DNA of 64,000 bases from NCBI GenBank assembly GCA_037039685.1, contig JAWNGF010000005.1, positions 1,488,001-1,552,000 of the forward strand, read 5' to 3'. The stretch comes from Ceratobasidium sp. AG-K (taxonomy: Eukaryota > Basidiomycota > Agaricomycetes > Cantharellales > Ceratobasidiaceae). Below are positions 54,089 through 64,000 of the stretch, piece by piece. Position 1 is the stretch's first letter. Each line of letters opens with the position of its first letter. Below the pieces are notes generated by a model. It made no database searches. It was not told the DNA's origin and saw nothing but the letters and a program-made list of their open reading frames with translations. The position numbers and the translations under genes were made by a program.

Positions 54089-55135
54089 ATGGAACACAAC
54101 ACCCATCTCCTGAAGCAATGTATCTGGACAGGGAATCCTTGTCCAGGCTGTTGGTCCTTGGATGCTGCTGGTGGACTAGGCCTTGTGCTTCATTGGCTTT
54201 GCTCTAGCATCACCAAAACCTCCCTAATCGAAATTTTTGCCTTGGTTCCTTCCATAGTTGAGTGCTATCTTGGCTTTGGGCTTGATATCCTACTGGGTGT
54301 CTGATGCAAGATGGTCAATGCATGCATCACATGGCCATCAGATCATTGGATGTTGTACCACATGTCAATAATCCAAGCATGTCACCCTTGAAGCAATGGG
54401 GCATTTGGATTTATGGATGGCCTGAGCCTGCCTGTGAGTGTGAGCTCTGACCCACAGCTTGAGAACGCGACCTACAATGGTTGGCTTCATACCCATAAGA
54501 TCAGCAACATACTTGTGTTTGCCCCAGATGGTATGTTTGTTTCTAGATCATGTAACCTCCAGTAATCATTGTTCTTAGGCTCAATTATTGCTGCTACATT
54601 GAATGTGCCTGGGAGTTGGCAAGATGCACATGTTGCTCAGGAGGTTTACACAGGTCTAATTCCCAAGGCCCCTCCAAATTAGTTCCTAATTGCGGACTTG
54701 GCCTTCCCACGTACCTCCCCAGCACTTCAAGCCAAGATACAAACACCATTCAAGCGAATGCTGTCCTCCCATGCAACCCTATTGCCCAACTAGAATCAAT
54801 TACATGCAGCAATGTGCTTGTGTTGGCACACCAAGCAGCTGAATGGGGAATGCAGAGACTTCAATGCTCCTTTGGTTGCTTATGAGTGCCACTTGACATC
54901 AACAACCAGGAAGGATGCATGCAGCTCCTGGAGGTTGTTGTTTGGGTACACAACCTGAGGACACAACTGGTGGGAATCAACCAGCTCCAACTGTGTATAT
55001 ATGCAGGTGGTGTGGACAGGATGAAGATTGGCTTAGCCAGATTCAAAACATGGAGTTTGGGATTATTTGGTGCAATGATAGGGTTGCACACTACTATTAT
55101 TGCTATGATTGGTGTTGCTTCCCTTGGGTTGTAGA
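54089..55135 (+). pseudogene. PIF/Harbinger-like transposase relic (DDE_Tnp_4 type)
   Basis: Plus-strand remnant with the DDE triad in order: first Asp in GAFGFMDGLSLPV (GAT 54416-54418), second in LIADLAFPR (54696-54698), Glu in AAEWGMQRLQ (GAA 54841-54843). Also ENATYNGWLHTH, FAPDG, GSWQDAHVAQ and VHNLRTQLVGIN, a pattern I know from Agaricomycete DDE superfamily proteins. A 48-nt GT-AG intron (54531-54578) joins FAPDG to SIIAA. Stops (for example TAG 54681-54683) and at least two frameshifts make it dead. I did not find its terminal inverted repeats. Confidence 0.8.
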
Positions 55136-55244
55136 TATACAGCTCATTTCCAAGTAAAGACAGTATATTATGCTAGACATTATTAAGTAAAGACAGTGGT
55201 AGGCAGAATAACAACAGACATCAAAAGCCAACAAACAAGACTTG
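55136..55244. other. Short spacer after the transposase relic
   Basis: AAGTAAAGACAGT occurs twice about 40 bp apart; nothing else is recognised. It ends with the LTR-A TSD ACTTG (55240-55244). Confidence 0.45.
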
Positions 55245-55741
55245 TGTTGCAACCTGCTAATGCCTATGGTTGACAACCGCTAATGGCCTTTGAGATGTGG
55301 AACAATATGTGATAAGTCTTCTAAGACTCTATCACTAAGGTGGACAAACGCTAGCCTTGTCAGTACAAGTCACTAGCTCCTAAGTCCAAGTGGCTGCGCT
55401 AAAGGCTAAGTAGCCAAGTGCCTCTGATCACACTGCAGGGAGAGTTGACAAGGCAAAGCAAGCTGGGGATGACCATGCTTGCAAGCCAGTATATATACTC
55501 AGAAAACAAGTGAGTCATAGTATATACATGAGTCACAAGTCTGAGTCAAAGTCCAAGTCATAAAGGGGGCTGCGCAGACCAGCCAATAGAAAACAACATG
55601 AGTCATATGACTCATGGTGACACATCATCCATACACCTTACTAAACAAGGGAGAGGGCTCAACAAAGGGAAAGGGCGCTTAAGGCACCGGAACAAGCCAC
55701 GAGTCCGCAAACAGAGACAGAGGGAGGGACGGGTCACGACA
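55245..55741 (-). repeat. Solo LTR, family A
   Basis: 497 bp, plus-strand TGTTGCAACCTGC...GGGTCACGACA, TSD ACTTG (55240-55244 and 55742-55746). Sense is minus. Confidence 0.95.
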
Positions 55742-55749
55742 ACTTGAGT

Positions 55750-56567
55750 CCAAGCTTAACCAACTAGTTTGGGATATGAGGGTTGACAGGCATGTCAACC
55801 AGTTCTTGAGCTGGTACCAATGGGGCTTCCAGAGCGACTGGAGCAATAGGGATGATTGGAGCATCAGGGGCAGCGAGTGGGACAGCAGGGGCAATGGGAG
55901 CAGCAGGAGCAGCAGGAACAACAGGAGGGGGATAGGGCATTACATGTGGAGCATACATGGGCGGATACACTGGTACTTGCGCTTGTATGTGTTGCATTTC
56001 CTCCAAAAGCTCTGAACACTGAACTTTGGCCATCAGCTCACTGTGTTGTTTGCATACAGAGTCAAGTTGAGTCCAAAGGCACAGTTCTCCTCCACCATTG
56101 AGAGATAGTGGATACAGGACATGTCATCCTTGTGACATTGCTCAATGAGTGCTTTTTCAACAACTGCACTGGTGTTCTGAACCAAACACTCAAGGCTAAA
56201 GTGAAGCCGGGAAGCAGTTGTTGGAGGGGCTAGGACTCTTGCAGGCTCTCATCAGGGAACCTGAGTGGGCATCTGGGCAATGCTGGGCCCAGCTTTATGC
56301 TTGCTAGACCCCTGTGAGAAATCATGGTATCAGCTGCAATACCTTTGCTGCAGGAATAAACTAGGACTTACTTGTGCAGGAACAACAACCTCAACATCAG
56401 TTTCCAAGTTGCTACTAACATTCAAAACCTTGTTGTGGCCTTGTACAACAACAAGGACTTTGCAGCACTTGCCAAGGATGTGTTCTTTGAGCTCTTCAAG
56501 CTCAACATCTTCATCACTTGCATGCAAGTCATTGACACCAAATGTGGATGTCAACTCACAGATCACC
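55750..56567 (-). pseudogene. Decaying spliced gene, 3' part, unknown product
   Basis: Minus-strand coding-like sequence cut at its 5' side by the F1 LTR. The first visible exon (ELTSTFGVNDLHASDEDVELEELKEHIL...) ends VVVPAQ at a GTAAGT donor. A 60-nt intron (56312-56371, GTAAGT...CTCACAG) leads to GSSKHKAGPSIAQMP, then tandem TGA stops, LECLVQNTSAVVEKALIEQ, a shift, and a last frame (LMAKVQCSELLEEMQHIQ) ending in an Ala/Pro-rich tail (55764-56033). I do not recognise it. Lying near a Harbinger-like transposase it could be a transposon companion gene or a host gene. Confidence 0.5.
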
Positions 56568-57012
56568 TGTCACCACCCTAGTTGAACCTTGGAGGCTGAG
56601 ACTCCACAGGCAATGAGAATGGGGGTTGGGTCTGACAACAAAGGTTGAATGTATGGCTCCTAGGCCTAAGTGAGTCACGCAATGAGTGCTGGGGGGAAAC
56701 AACAAGAGAACAAGTCTTGTGGAGGCAAGACTTGTGTTGCTGGTATATATACTTGCTACTGTGGCTATGTACAATAGAAAGCAAGCAACAAGGGAAACCA
56801 AAAGGAGAGAAAGCAAGAGTCCAAGAGAAGAGAGGAAAGAACCAAGGAAACAATAAGTCCATGGAGACCAAGGAGACAAGGGAACAGGCCAGGCAGGTAT
56901 GCCCTGCAATCATGGCTTACATAAAGGCAACTAAATGCGCCAAGACAAGAAGAACAAGACCAAACACAAGACTAACAAGACAACAAAGAAGGAAGAAGAA
57001 AAGGTCGTGACA
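56568..57012 (-). repeat. F1 3' LTR
   Basis: 445 bp, plus-strand TGTCACCACCCTAG...AGGTCGTGACA. Left flank TCACC; the matching TSD would lie outside the window. Confidence 0.92.
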
Positions 57013-57036
57013 CTACCCCCCCTTCTAAGCCGGGGC

Positions 57037-57510
57037 TCAGTTCACCAGCACAAACTCCTCAGAATCATCAATTACAAATGGGTCCTCAGCTGACCCTGTC
57101 CCCTTCCATACTCCATAATCCTCCTTGTCATCCGTCAAATCAATCATGGTCTCCTCCCTAACCTCCAGGTCAACCATGAGGTTGACTACCTCAAATGGAT
57201 TGCCTCCAAGCCGGACCTTGCAAGACCTGTCCACAATTTCAAGGGCGTCGTGGATGTTGTCGGTGGCATAGGCAATCCAGTTGCACCAGCAGACAAGGGG
57301 GCAACCAATGAACGTCCTGGGAGCCTCTCCTGACCAGTAGCATGCAGATACAATAAAATAGAAGTGTTGGCGCATGCCTGGATGCCAGTACATGCCTTGC
57401 TCCTGGGGGGGTATGACTTCAAGGGACCACTTGAAGGCAGCTGAGCAGGTATATAGGTTGTGGTAGACCCGGACCATGACTGAGTTGGTGGATTCTTGTT
57501 GGGAGGACAT
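57037..57510 (-). CDS. F1 third ORF (ORF3), intact, 157 aa
   Basis: Unbroken frame MSSQQESTNSVMVRVYHNL to EEFVLVN, in the -1 frame relative to pol. Shared blocks with F2 and F3: NLYTCSAAFKWSLE, YWHPGMRQHFYFIV, RTFIGCPLVCWCNWIA, NIHDALEIVD, then NPFEVVNL and METIDLT-type acidic motif (TMIDLTDDKEDY, about 57121-57150), which fits a SUMO-interaction motif, and EDPFVIDD. It overlaps the open pol frame for about 320 nt. No known family is recognised and no membrane span is visible. Confidence 0.82.
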   Translation of the reverse strand: MSSQQESTNSVMVRVYHNLYTCSAAFKWSLEVIPPQEQGMYWHPGMRQHFYFIVSACYWSGEAPRTFIGCPLVCWCNWIAYATDNIHDALEIVDRSCKVRLGGNPFEVVNLMVDLEVREETMIDLTDDKEDYGVWKGTGSAEDPFVIDDSEEFVLVN

Positions 57511-59486
57511 GGTGCAGCAAGTGATATGGGAGTTGAAGGTTTTAACATGGAAGCAGAGAGAGTAAAGGTTTTTTGATGAGGGACTTGGATCCCAGCAGTC
57601 TCTTTTATACGCTTAGAACGCCTGATGGGCTGTTCTTCCTTGCTGTTGGCTGCTGAGTTGTCCATTGTTTCCTCATGGCAACGCTTCTTGGTAACCTTGG
57701 GGACTTCCTGGATGGTGTCTGGATGTTCCTTATGGAAATAATCAATGAGTTTGGAGGCATTGCCAAGGTTCTGCAAGGGTTCCCAAGAGTCATGTTCTGC
57801 AGAGTAGCCCTTCCATTTGACAAAATACTTCAGGGTTCCTTTTTCCAACTTGGAACTTTGGATGTGTTCCACCTCATATTCTTCTTTGCCTTCCGGTTTC
57901 TTGATTGGTGGGGGTGGGTCAACCTGACAACCCTCAATTTCATCTTCTTCATACTTGGCAAGGCGTGATATGTTGACCACTGGATGCATGGTCATTGAGG
58001 GCGGGAGTTGTAGTCTATACGCATTCTGCCCTACTGCTTCCAGGATAGTGAAGGGCCTGAGTTATTTGTGCAATACTTTCAAAGATGGCCAATTGGTTGT
58101 GATGTGATCATGGCTTAGCCAAACCTTATTGCCCACAATAAAGGGATCTTCCCGTTGCTGCTTGTCCAGATATTCTTTGTCTCATTCTTTGCTGAGGGTC
58201 AAGCTGGCCTTAGCTTCTTCCAGGTTGTCTTGGATACGTTGTGCATGCGCCACAGCTTCAGGGACAGAACTGTCTTCCACTGGTGTACCCTTGATTGATG
58301 GGTGGCGGGCTGTGTTGGCAAAGAAAGGTGTCATACCAATGCTAGAATGGAACAAGTTGTTATGTGCAAATTTGGCAAAGGGTAAAAGTGAAGCCCAGTT
58401 GTGTTGCTTGAAGGTGCAGTATGTCCAAATGAAAGCTTCAACTGTTTGATTGATGCGCTCTGTTTGCCCATCAGTTTCAGGGTGATATGCTGTGGAGAGT
58501 CTAGGCCGGATGTTCAGGGCCTGATAGAGTTCCTTCATGAATTTGGATGCAAAAGTCGGTCCACAATCTGATACAACTGTTTCTGGGGTTCCGTGAAGTT
58601 TCCAGCAGTGTTCCATGAAGAGTTCCACAAGCTTGGGTGACATGGTTTTTTTGGTACATGGGATGAAGTGTGCCATCTTAGTCAGGGTGTTGACAATGAC
58701 CAATATTGAATCTAGACCCTGGGACGGAGGAAGTTTGACAATCATATCAACTGAAATGTGTTGCCAAGGTTTAGAAGGAAGTTCAAGCAGTTGTAATTTC
58801 CCAAGGGGTTGTTGGTTGATGGGTTTTGACCATTGGCATAAATTGCACAATGCCACGTATTTGTTGACATAAACCTTCATGGATGGCCACCAATACTGCC
58901 GTTTGACCATTTCCAGTGTCTTTGCTTGGCCCATGTGTCCAACTGCCTTTTTGTCATGGTGCAGTGCTAAGATCTGGCACTTGATCTCATTATTGTTTGG
59001 AATGTAGATTTTTCCTTTGCGGTACAACATGATGTTCCTGATCCTCCAGTCTTTGAATTCCTTTTGTACAGAGGCAGGTGCCTTTTCTGGGTGGTTGCTA
59101 AGGAAGGCCCATATTGCTGTGGCGTAGTCATCTCTTTGTGTCTGATCCTTGACCGCTTGCCAAATATCCATAGTTGAAGCCATACCCTGAGATTCTTCTT
59201 CTACTGAATTGATGAAAAGGTGTGGCAAACGTAGGGGTTTTTGAGGGACCACTCCCCCTTCTAGATTGTGGTCGCTTTGTCAACTGAGTGCGTCTGCTTT
59301 GCCATTAAGTCCACCAGCTCTATATTTGATCTGGAAGTTAAACTCCAATAGGAAGATGGCCCATCTGTTCTGCCTTTTTGTCAATACTTTGGAGGTCATG
59401 AAATACTCCAAGTTTTTGTGGTTGGTAATGAGTAGTACCAGGATCTCAGTTCCTTCCAAAAGGTGATGCCATTCCTTGAATGCTTT
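57186..59486 (-). pseudogene. F1 pol, RNase H to chromodomain, stops
   Basis: RNase H (TKAFKEWHHLLEG) at 59280-59486, integrase zinc finger (HHDKKAVGHMG ... CNLCQ), core (VDMIVKLPPSQG, SDCGPTFASK with an Arg to Cys change, TDGQTERINQ), GPY-like region and chromodomain (YFVKWKGYSAEHDSWEPLQN). Stops at about 59278-59280 (S-stop-QSD, likely CGA), near 58180 (KE-stop, likely TGG) and near 58060. A basic tail (TKKRCHEE; RRSKRIKE) follows the chromodomain. Confidence 0.88.
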
Positions 59487-59931
59487 TGTTGTAAGCTTCT
59501 TCTTAGTGGCTATGAGACAAGCTTGCGAGGGAGAGTGGATGGCACTAAGACCTAAGTGACCTCTTGAACCGCAACACACTTAAGTGTCTGTAGGCTCTAA
59601 AGGGTAGGGGTGGTTCTAAGTGTCACTCAATAGGGATGTTTTGACAAGACAAAACAAGCTGGGGTTACCAGGCTTGTTGGTCCTCTATATATATTCACAA
59701 GGCGGCCAAGTCATACAAAGCACAGCCACACAAGTCAAGCAAGTCTACCAATCAGGAGTGTCCAAGTGAGTCATGCTGTATGAACAGACGTGACTTGTAC
59801 AAAGCACAGCCACGTTACACAATGTAACAGAATAACCACAAGAAGGTGGCAACGCGGCAAATGGAAATGGAAACGTAACACAAAGAGGAAGACAGGCAGG
59901 CAAGTCTGATGGGGTGAGCTAGCTCACAACA
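59487..59931 (-). repeat. C6 3' LTR
   Basis: 445 bp, plus-strand TGTTGTAAGCTTC...GCTCACAACA. About 97% like the C7 LTR by eye, in opposite orientation. Confidence 0.93.
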
Positions 59932-59969
59932 TTACTCCTGCCTAAGAGTCTGTTTGGGGGACCTGAACG

Positions 59970-60289
59970 GACTTATTGTACAGCGCAGTCCTTTTCCCTC
60001 TTCAGCATATACCCCTCCAACCCTTCTTTGTCCTCCAAGGTCAGGTCAATGGGCTTGAAGACGGTATTCCCTGGCTTGTCCAAGAACTTCTCCCATTCCT
60101 CCCAAGTCTCCTCCTTTGTCCAGTCTGCCTTGGACCAGTCCAAAACCCACTTCTGGGCTTCCGCAAACTCCTCATCCCACTGTCACACATCAGGCTCTGC
60201 CTCCTTCCATGCCGACACGTTGGTCTCCTCCTTCCTCCACCAGTAAGGCTCCCATTTGATCTTCTCCTTCTGGTAGCTTCCCCTCTCCA
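59970..60289 (-). pseudogene. C6 third ORF (ORF3), C-terminal part
   Basis: C-terminal 105 or so codons of family C ORF3: MERGSYQKEKIKWEPYWW, WKEAEPDV-stop-QWDEE (TGA for Arg, likely CGA), ADWTKEETWEEWEKF and FKPIDLTLEDKEG, the SIM-like end. Confidence 0.8.
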
Positions 60290-60734
60290 TGTCATGAGCT
60301 AGCTCACTCCATCAGACTTGCCTGCCTGTCTTCCTCTTTGTGTTATGTTTCCATTTCCATTTGCCGCGTTGCCACCTTCTTGTGGTTATTCTGTTACATT
60401 GTGTAACGTGGCTGTGCTTTGTACAAGTCATGTCTGTTCATACAGCATGACTCACTTGGACACTCCTGATTGGTAGACTTGCTTGACTCGTGTGGCTGTG
60501 CTTTGTATGACTTGGCTGCCTTGTGAATATATATAGAGGACCATCAAGCCTGGTAAGCCCAGCTTGTTTTCTCTTGTCAAAACATCCCTTTTGAGTGACA
60601 CTTAGAACCACCCCTACCCTTTAGAGCCTACAGACACTTAAGTGTGTTGCGGTTCAAGAGGTCACTTAGGTCTTAGTGCCATCCACTCTCCCTTGCAAGC
60701 TTGTCTCATAGCCACTAAGAAAAAGCTTACAACA
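60290..60734 (+). repeat. C7 5' LTR
   Basis: 445 bp, TGTCATGAGCTAGC...AAGCTTACAACA, with ATATATATAGAGG followed by CCCAGCTTGTTTTC. Confidence 0.94.
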
Positions 60735-60736
60735 TA

Positions 60737-60748
60737 ACAAAACAAGCT
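60737..60748 (+). promoter_or_regulatory. C7 primer-binding site, self-priming type
   Basis: ACAAAACAAGCT two bases after the LTR. The LTR partner reads AGCTTGTTTTCT here, one mismatch from the C1 form. Confidence 0.65.
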
Positions 60749-60757
60749 TAACAAATC

Positions 60758-62719
60758 ATGTCCATACAGGAGGACGCGGGGTCACGCCTTGCAACACCAC
60801 TCTCAACAAGGAGAGGACCAAGTAGGGCTGCAAGACCTACAAGTTCCCTCAACAAGCAAGATATTGCACAAGCACGGGCCGGAGGACCAGCAAGGTCTTG
60901 CCCACAGAGCCAAGCCTCTATGCCTGGAACATTCAACACTGAGAACGTTTCATTTGTACAGGAAGAACCTACCATTGGTACTAGGGAACCAGGGGATATT
61001 ACTGACGACCCCACACCAGTCACAATCCAAATCCCAATCTCAAATGCAACCCCAGGCCTGTCATGTCCACTATGGCCTATGGGGGCCAGAAGACAGTTTT
61101 TCTACCCCCAACCTGAAGCTCACGGGGGCGTATCCCTTGTTCCTATCAGGCTGCCACCCACACCGCGCATTTCCCTTGCTGCTCAAGTACCACAGATTGG
61201 TGGAACCATCACCAATGCCGGCCCAATCCCAATAAGTTCTCAGGCCGTGACTCCAATTAACCCAGTGCTGCCATACATACCACAGGGGTATTCCCAGCGA
61301 CCAACAGCAACGGAAGGACAAGACCCCCCTAGGATTCCCAGCTCAGGTTCTAGCTCCAGCGGAAAAACCATGATTAGCAACCTTGACGACCTTGACAATC
61401 TTCACCTTGGAAGACACAATGCATTACTAAGGATTATTGATGGAATGAAGATAACAATTGACAGAAGACTCAACAGGTTAGAACAATCCACTAAAGTGTT
61501 GGCTAACAACCAACAAATCTTCAACAATTCCCTCAACAACCTACAAGGAACCCTGACAGATATCCTTACCACCACACAAAACAGTGAACACAACAGCTTC
61601 CTGGTTGGGCAAGACGTAATCCGCTTAAGAAACAAAGTCACAAACACACAAGGACTAATAAACAATGTACAGGAAGACCTTAACACCACGAGGCAGGCAC
61701 AATTAGCCTGGAATGAAGCAGTCACCCAAGGACTAGAAGGACTAAGGGGAGACGGAAGGACCGCTATTGATGCAATCAATAACATGCACAAACAGATGGA
61801 CAAAGCTTCCCTACATGCCGTATCACCCCCCCACCCTGAAGCAGAATCTACCAGACTTGACAAATTAGAACAAAGGATACATCAGCTCTCTGAAAACCCC
61901 AATAACAGAAGGGAAGCCAGATGGCCAAAAGTAACTAGACCAGAGGCTTTTGATGGGAAGAAAGGAGAAGGAGCAGAAATGTTCATCACCCAAATGGAAA
62001 GCTACTTTGTCAGGTTGGGCAACCAGTACAGCTTGGGACAAGAACAAATTAGAGAAGCACTAGCCAATTTCAAATCAGACAACAGGTCTGCTACACATTG
62101 GGCTCAGGTCCCACTACGGTCCATGAACAATGGAGTTCCAGACCCAAACCTAGGATTGTGGGAAACATTCAAATCACACTTCATGGAGCAATTTAGCAAC
62201 CCTAACAAGAAGGCCAAGGCGGAGGCCAATATCCAAAAAAGCAAGCAAACCAACTCAGTAGCAAACTATGTGACAGAATTCTGATTCCACATGGTAGATG
62301 TGAATTGGGGGGAAGAAGCCCTTATTAACCAATTCAAGGAAGGACTCAAGCCGGAAATCAAAACAGAATTGGCACAATTTGAACTTTCCCTTATCAACAA
62401 AGATGGAACTGAAAGGCACCTTAACCTCAACCAATGGATCACGCTTGCAATCTCCATTGACCAGAAATTGCAACAGATCAAGGCATCCACTGGAAAGAAA
62501 ACACCCCAAGCAACCACCACCGGCCAAGCCTCTACAAAACGGCTTCCAGACAAAGTATACAAGGCAAGAATAGCATCAAACCAATGTCTGAAGTGGAGTC
62601 AAGAAGGTCACCGTTTGCTCAAATACTTGTCCAAGGAATGGATAACAACTGAGCCCAGCATAAAGGGAAGAGAAGCTACAATCATAGAAGATTTGGGAAA
62701 AGAAGGGGTCTCCCTCTAA
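60758..62719 (+). pseudogene. C7 gag, one nonsense codon
   Basis: ATG 60758 (MSIQEDAGSRL) to the stop at 62717-62719, broken by a TGA at 62282-62284 (TEF-stop-FHM; C1 has Arg there). N-terminal Pro/Ser-rich region, coiled coil (LEQSTKVLANNQQIFNN) and capsid-like domain (FITQMESYFVRLGNQ) are present. The zinc knuckle is damaged: CLKWSQEGHRLLKY in place of CCHC. The heptamer G-GGA-AAA lies at 62695-62701. Confidence 0.9.
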
Positions 62720-62721
62720 CT

Positions 62722-64000
62722 GTGTGTGGAGAGACCAAAGAACCGGCAATGGAAACAATGTACTTTAGAGCAACAAACAAATCAACAATTGTTTACACAA
62801 GCATTGCCAGAATCACAGAACCAGTCCCTACTCTCATTGGTTCAGGAGCTTCTAAGAACTTTATGGACATCTCTTGGGCCCGCTCCAACAACATTCCTCT
62901 CATTGAGCTTCCCTCTCCTTGGAAAGTAATTGGCATCCAGGGGAAAGAACTCTTGCACCAAATACGCTTCAAAGCCAAGCTTGTACTGGACGTAGCAGGA
63001 AAAACCTTCAAACAAATCTTTTTTGCTATGCCTACTGGAGAAACCAAGCTCATTTTAGGACTTGAATGGTTAGAAGAAGCTAACCCCAACATTGACTGGA
63101 AAATGAAACACATATCATGGCAACCAGAACCCATACAGGCAAGGACAGCCTCAATAGACGACCTACCAGAAGAATTCAAAGAATTTGCCAACGTATTTAG
63201 TGAAGAAAAGTTCAAGAGAATTCCGGATCATTGCCCTTACAACTGCGCCATCGACTTCAAGGAAGGGGCCAAACTTCCAAAACCGGCCAGGCCTATCCCA
63301 CTCTCACCAGCCGAATCCATTGCACTAATGGAATACCTGGATGAGGAAATCTCCGCCAGAAAAATCCGACCTAGCATATCCCCCATTGCATCACCTTGTT
63401 TCTTTGTCAAAAAACCTGTTGACCCAAAGAATCCAGAAGCAGTAAGACAATTACAACTTGTTCAAGACCTCAGAGGAGTGAACGCTATTACAAAGGACAA
63501 CAGGTTTCCACTGCCCTGAATGGAAGATCTTCTGGATAAAATCAAGGACGCAAAAGTTTTCTCCAAGATTGATCTATGCATGGGTTTCAACAATATCAGA
63601 ATCAGGGAAGGGGACAAATGGGAAACGGCTTTCAGAACCAAGGAAGGCCTTTTTGAATACATTGTCATGCCCTTTGGACTAAAAAATGCACCTGCCATAT
63701 TCCAAAGATACATGAACCACATCTTCCACAACCTTATTGACGTATGTGTCATAGTATACATTGACAACATCCTAGTCTTCTCTAAAAACAGAAGCCAACA
63801 TACTATAGATGTCAGGAAGGTGCTGAAAATCTTACTTGATGAAAACCTGTTTGCAAAGCTCCCAAAATGCGAATTCTTTGTCACCAAACTTACATATACC
63901 GGACTTGGAATCAGTGATTCTGGTATCTCAATGGAGGAAGAGAAGGTCAAGGCAATAAAGGAATGGAAGGAACCAAAAACGGTCAAGCAGATTCAGGGGT
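62722..64000 (+). pseudogene. C7 pol, N-terminal part
   Basis: The -1 frame after gag, with GTG at the position of the C1 pol ATG. The protease reads LIGSGASKNFMD, so the catalytic Asp is Gly. RT: VQDLRGVNAI, then a TGA near 63519, then EGLFEYIVMPFG and YIDN (GACAAC, 63763-63768). It runs in frame to the window edge (VKAIKEWKEPKTVKQ). Confidence 0.9.

Larger units (their letters stand above)
56568..59486 (-). mobile_element. Element F1, family F chromovirus, 3' half
   Basis: Minus-strand: 3' LTR, PPT (AGAAGGGGGGGTAG), ORF3, pol back to RNase H, then cut by C6 at 59487. The 5' half is not in the window. Confidence 0.9.
59487..60289 (-). mobile_element. Element C6, family C, 3' end only
   Basis: Minus-strand 3' LTR plus the end of ORF3, inserted in F1 pol and cut at 60289 by C7. 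Its rest would lie beyond C7, outside the window. Confidence 0.85.
60290..64000 (+). mobile_element. Element C7, family C chromovirus, 5' half
   Basis: Plus-strand 5' LTR, PBS, gag and the first part of pol; it continues past the right edge. Inserted in C6 ORF3; left flank CTCCA would be half of the TSD. Confidence 0.92.

Noticed and set aside
55776..56015. Ser/Arg/Gly-rich plus-strand frame
   Set aside because: It is antisense to the Ala/Pro-rich tail of the minus-strand gene and shows no start or context of its own.
19546..60734. Regularly repeated LTR blocks as a tandem or CRISPR-like array
   Set aside because: Spacing is irregular, most copies have TSDs and they are in both orientations; they are dispersed LTRs.

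Overview
This 64 kb window is almost wholly a nest of LTR retrotransposons. I see no intact host gene, rRNA, tRNA gene or CRISPR array. The elements are Ty3/gypsy chromoviruses (integrase ending in a chromodomain) plus one Ty1/copia element. Short GT-AG introns, a decayed PIF/Harbinger-like DDE transposase of the kind common in Agaricomycetes, and Tf1/Tf2-like chromoviruses point to a basidiomycete fungus. A Rhizoctonia/Ceratobasidiaceae source is my best guess from memory and is not proven by the sequence.

I name four chromovirus families by LTR: A (497 bp), B (415-418 bp), C (445-466 bp) and F (422-448 bp), and one copia family (268 bp). Most boundaries are fixed by TG...CA LTR ends and 5-bp target duplications (TSDs). 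Layout: C5 gag remnant (1-1997) with a solo LTR-A; solo LTR-B; C3 third ORF and LTR; LTR-A piece; F3 pol end (4128-4474). F3 is split by C4 (4475-52196, TSD ACCAT). C4 is split by A1 (4741-31490), which holds Cop1 (4867-16721, itself holding B1, 8726-15675) and C1 (19546-26769). C4 pol (31491-33544) is then split by F2 (33545-about 47413), which holds C2 (38644-45864). C4 resumes with a partly duplicated pol, gag (with a solo LTR-C) and its 5' LTR, and F3 resumes at 52197-53172. The right flank has a solo LTR-C, the transposase relic (54089-55135), a solo LTR-A, a decaying spliced gene (55750-56567), F1 (56568-59486), C6 (59487-60289) and C7 (60290 to the window edge).

The chromoviruses share one plan: LTR, gag, pol in the -1 frame (protease, reverse transcriptase, RNase H, integrase, chromodomain), then in families A, C and F a third ORF downstream of pol, always in the -1 frame relative to pol. 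I do not recognise this ORF3; the C and F versions carry SUMO-interaction-like motifs. Family B has instead a long, almost AUG-free leader before gag that holds an open coiled-coil frame without methionine. In all four families a 12-nt site, 2 nt inside the 5' LTR edge, is complementary to LTR sequence about 34 nt below the TATA box, the layout expected for Tf1-like self-priming. Decay is dominated by CpG transitions, giving many CGA to TGA stops.
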